Assembly: GCA_949745625.1 (NCBI GenBank)
Contig: CATJZR010000059.1
Location: 1 to 8,799 of the forward strand
Length of the DNA: 8,799 bases
DNA from: an uncultured Eubacteriales bacterium
Lineage (GTDB): Bacteria > Bacillota > Clostridia > Christensenellales > Borkfalkiaceae
Direction of reading: 5' to 3'
Part shown: one piece after another, positions 7,276 to 8,799 of the stretch
Position numbering within the stretch: position 1 is the stretch's first letter
Layout: every line of letters starts with the position of its first letter
Translations under genes and position numbers: made by a program
The notes under the pieces: model-generated
Told to the model about the DNA's origin: nothing
Database searches by the model: none
Seen by the model: the letters and a program-made list of their open reading frames with translations, nothing else

Positions 7276-8288
7276 ATATGTCAAACAATACCGTAAAAAA
7301 AGTCGAGGCGGGCAGTGTGGACAAGCTGCAACGAATTTTAGGCCCGTTCGACGAAAATCTTAATATAATAATGCGCAATCTCGGCGTAACTGTCCGCGTG
7401 GACGGACTGACATTCGTTATCGAGGGCGGGGAAGAGCGTGCGCTTTCAGCGGCTTCGGTAATAGAAAGCCTGCTTGCGCTTTCCGAAACGGGTGAAACCG
7501 TGGACAGAGGCAGGGTCGAATACTGTATCGAGCTTGCCGCCGACGGTAAGGCGGGCGACATTACCAAAATTTCCGCCGACACTATCGCGGTAACGTACCG
7601 CGGCAAGCCCATAAAGTGCAAGACCGTCGGACAGAAAAAGTACGTAGACAGCATAAAGCGCAATCCCGTAACCTTCGGTATCGGTCCGGCGGGCACGGGC
7701 AAAACCTATCTTGCCGTGTGTCTTGCGGTGCAGGCGCTCAAATCCAAGCAGGCGGAAAAAATCATACTCACGCGCCCCGCGGTCGAAGCGGGCGAAAAGC
7801 TGGGTTTTCTTCCCGGCGATTTGCAGACCAAGGTTGACCCCTACCTCAGACCGCTGTACGACGCGTTGCAGGAAATGCTCGGGCTGGAAAACTACACCAA
7901 GCTTTTAGAGCGCGGCTCTATTGAAATAGCCCCGCTTGCGTATATGCGCGGGCGCACGCTTTCGGGCGCGTTCGTAATTTTGGACGAGGCGCAGAACTCT
8001 ACCCGCGAGCAAATGAAAATGTTTCTCACCCGCCTCGGCGACGGCAGCAAAATGGTCGTCACGGGCGACGTAACTCAGATAGATTTACCCAACGGCAAGT
8101 CAAGCGGGCTTGACCACGCCGCGCAGGTTTTAAAGGAAGTCGAAGGAATAGGCATAAATTACCTTACGGATAAGGACGTCGTCCGCAACCCTCTGGTTAT
8201 GAAGATAGTGAGGGCTTACGAAAAGGACGGCAAAAGGAGGGAGCAAAGTGAATACGGTGACGAAGCTGACCCAAAAGGATGTAATTAA
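7272..8288 (+). CDS. phoH: PhoH-family ATPase (YbeZ/PhoH-like)
   Basis: A full-length PhoH-like P-loop protein of 338 residues, normal for the family. The N-terminal ~110 residues are a small alpha/beta domain (DKLQRILGPFDENLNIIMRN). The ATPase core begins at KTVGQKKYVDSI (117-128) and carries Walker A GIGPAGTGKT (136-145), ILTRPAVEAGEKLGFLPGD (165-183), Walker B VILDEAQN (235-242), MVVTGDVTQIDLP (261-273) and DVVRNPLV (302-309). The family is cytosolic, is linked to RNA metabolism and often sits next to ybeY; the precise substrate is unsettled. The first ATG (7272) overlaps the yqfD stop as ATGA, suggesting coupled translation. A second ATG at 7278, with GGA 6 bases upstream, is an alternative that removes two residues. 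Every catalytic motif is intact. The 3' end overlaps the next gene by 41 bases. Confidence 0.96.
   Translation: MNMSNNTVKKVEAGSVDKLQRILGPFDENLNIIMRNLGVTVRVDGLTFVIEGGEERALSAASVIESLLALSETGETVDRGRVEYCIELAADGKAGDITKISADTIAVTYRGKPIKCKTVGQKKYVDSIKRNPVTFGIGPAGTGKTYLAVCLAVQALKSKQAEKIILTRPAVEAGEKLGFLPGDLQTKVDPYLRPLYDALQEMLGLENYTKLLERGSIEIAPLAYMRGRTLSGAFVILDEAQNSTREQMKMFLTRLGDGSKMVVTGDVTQIDLPNGKSSGLDHAAQVLKEVEGIGINYLTDKDVVRNPLVMKIVRAYEKDGKRREQSEYGDEADPKGCN
8233..8241 (+). promoter_or_regulatory. Strong ribosome binding site inside phoH, for the pgpH-type gene
   Basis: AAAGGAGGG lies 6 bases before the GTG at 8248. It is the best Shine-Dalgarno sequence in the operon and lies wholly within phoH codons. 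With the in-frame TGA at 8209-8211, after which no other start codon occurs, it fixes the start of the downstream gene. Confidence 0.9.
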
Positions 8289-8799
8289 AAGCGTAACGGC
8301 GTTTCTGCTGGGCATAATAGGCATATATCTTTTAATGCTTTGTATGATTGCGATAAAGTTCGGAACGTCGGGCTTTACGGGCTATTTTGCAAGCCACAAG
8401 CAACAGCTCGTAACGGTTACGGTATCAATACCCATACTGTTCGTTATACTGTACACCTTCTTTTTCTTTGAAAACAAGAGTGTGCTTACTCGCGTAAGCA
8501 AGGTGTGCGAGCTGTTTCTGATTATATATCTTTCGCTTGTGCTTACGTTTATATTCAGCTATTACGTAAACCCTATGTCGCGCCCGCTCGTGTTCATATC
8601 GTTAATGTGCGTAACACTTTTTCGCCGCCGCGACGCGATTTTCATTAACTCGGTTTACGCTCTGATGATGTTGATTATCGATCGCTTTGCGGATTTGACA
8701 AACATCATGATTTACGAAAGCTACGCGTGCCTTCTTTGTACGTTCTGTACCGGTATAATTTCGGCGTTCGTGTTCACTACGGTAAAAAGTCGCTTTCAG
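8248..8799 (+). CDS. pgpH: 7TM-HD family membrane protein, PgpH/YqfF-like, lacking the extracellular domain (3' partial)
   Basis: 184 codons are visible and the frame runs off the window end. Membrane helices can be read at about residues 15-37, 53-74, 86-107, 112-126, 129-147 and 158-179, with short loops. The stretch YYVNPMSRPLVFISL, then FRRRDAIFINSVYALMML, and the closing VKSRFQ resemble the seven-helix domain of PgpH (YqfF), where a basic segment follows the helices before the cytoplasmic HD domain. Position directly after phoH is where YqfF is found in B. subtilis and many Clostridia. PgpH-type HD domains hydrolyse cyclic-di-AMP; the HD domain would lie beyond this window, so activity is inferred. 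Unusually, there is no N-terminal anchor helix plus ~250-residue extracellular 7TMR-HDED domain: the protein begins at the helical bundle. Confidence 0.7.
   Translation, partial: MNTVTKLTQKDVIKSVTAFLLGIIGIYLLMLCMIAIKFGTSGFTGYFASHKQQLVTVTVSIPILFVILYTFFFFENKSVLTRVSKVCELFLIIYLSLVLTFIFSYYVNPMSRPLVFISLMCVTLFRRRDAIFINSVYALMMLIIDRFADLTNIMIYESYACLLCTFCTGIISAFVFTTVKSRFQ

Noticed and set aside
6505..7284. Minus-strand open frame of 259 codons
   Set aside because: Antisense to yqfD, which has clear family motifs and operon context; the antisense protein has no recognisable features.
7176..7369. Other TATAAT matches (7176, 7201 and 7364) as promoters
   Set aside because: No acceptable -35 hexamer lies 16-18 bases upstream of any of them; they result from frequent ATA and AAT codons.

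Overview
The window looks like chromosome from an uncultured anaerobic, spore-forming-lineage member of the Bacillota (class Clostridia). This is inferred from a conserved sporulation/housekeeping cluster (yqfC, yqfD, phoH and a pgpH-type gene), beside a very large BspA/InlB-type surface protein of the kind common in gut Clostridia. Base composition is near half GC by eye. Ile is often coded by ATA, and codon style is similar across all five genes, so nothing points to recent transfer. All genes read on the + strand. I saw no tRNA, rRNA, CRISPR array, insertion sequence or phage gene.

Region 1 (bases 1-6064) is the 3' part of one giant gene that enters from outside the window; at least 2020 codons are visible. 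The product is beta-rich and probably exported. Its first ~750 residues are unrecognised sheet-and-helix segments. A short stretch of aromatic repeats follows, then two diverged copies of a ~350-residue module (InlB-type repeat, one leucine-rich BspA-like unit, a conserved FYGC / VYYN / W-YVKF stretch), then a third InlB-like repeat and a beta-rich tail. No cell-wall anchor is visible at the C-terminus. A strong intrinsic terminator follows the stop codon.

Region 2 (bases ~6115-8799) is a tightly packed operon. yqfC and yqfD encode sporulation-associated proteins. phoH encodes a PhoH-family ATPase. The last gene, cut by the window end, encodes a multi-spanning membrane protein resembling the seven-helix part of the cyclic-di-AMP phosphodiesterase PgpH (YqfF). 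Gene overlaps of 17, 4 and 41 bases suggest translational coupling.

Region 2 carries the most interesting signals. A sigma-E-like -10 element lies almost on top of the yqfC start codon. A near-consensus vegetative promoter inside yqfD could supply phoH and pgpH without sporulation. YqfD is about 100 residues shorter than the Bacillus subtilis protein. The pgpH-type gene starts directly at its seven-helix domain, so the usual extracellular sensor domain is missing; an in-frame stop and a strong ribosome binding site fix that start. I see no convincing wholly new system; these variants of known genes and the uncharacterised N-terminal repeats of the giant protein are the leads.
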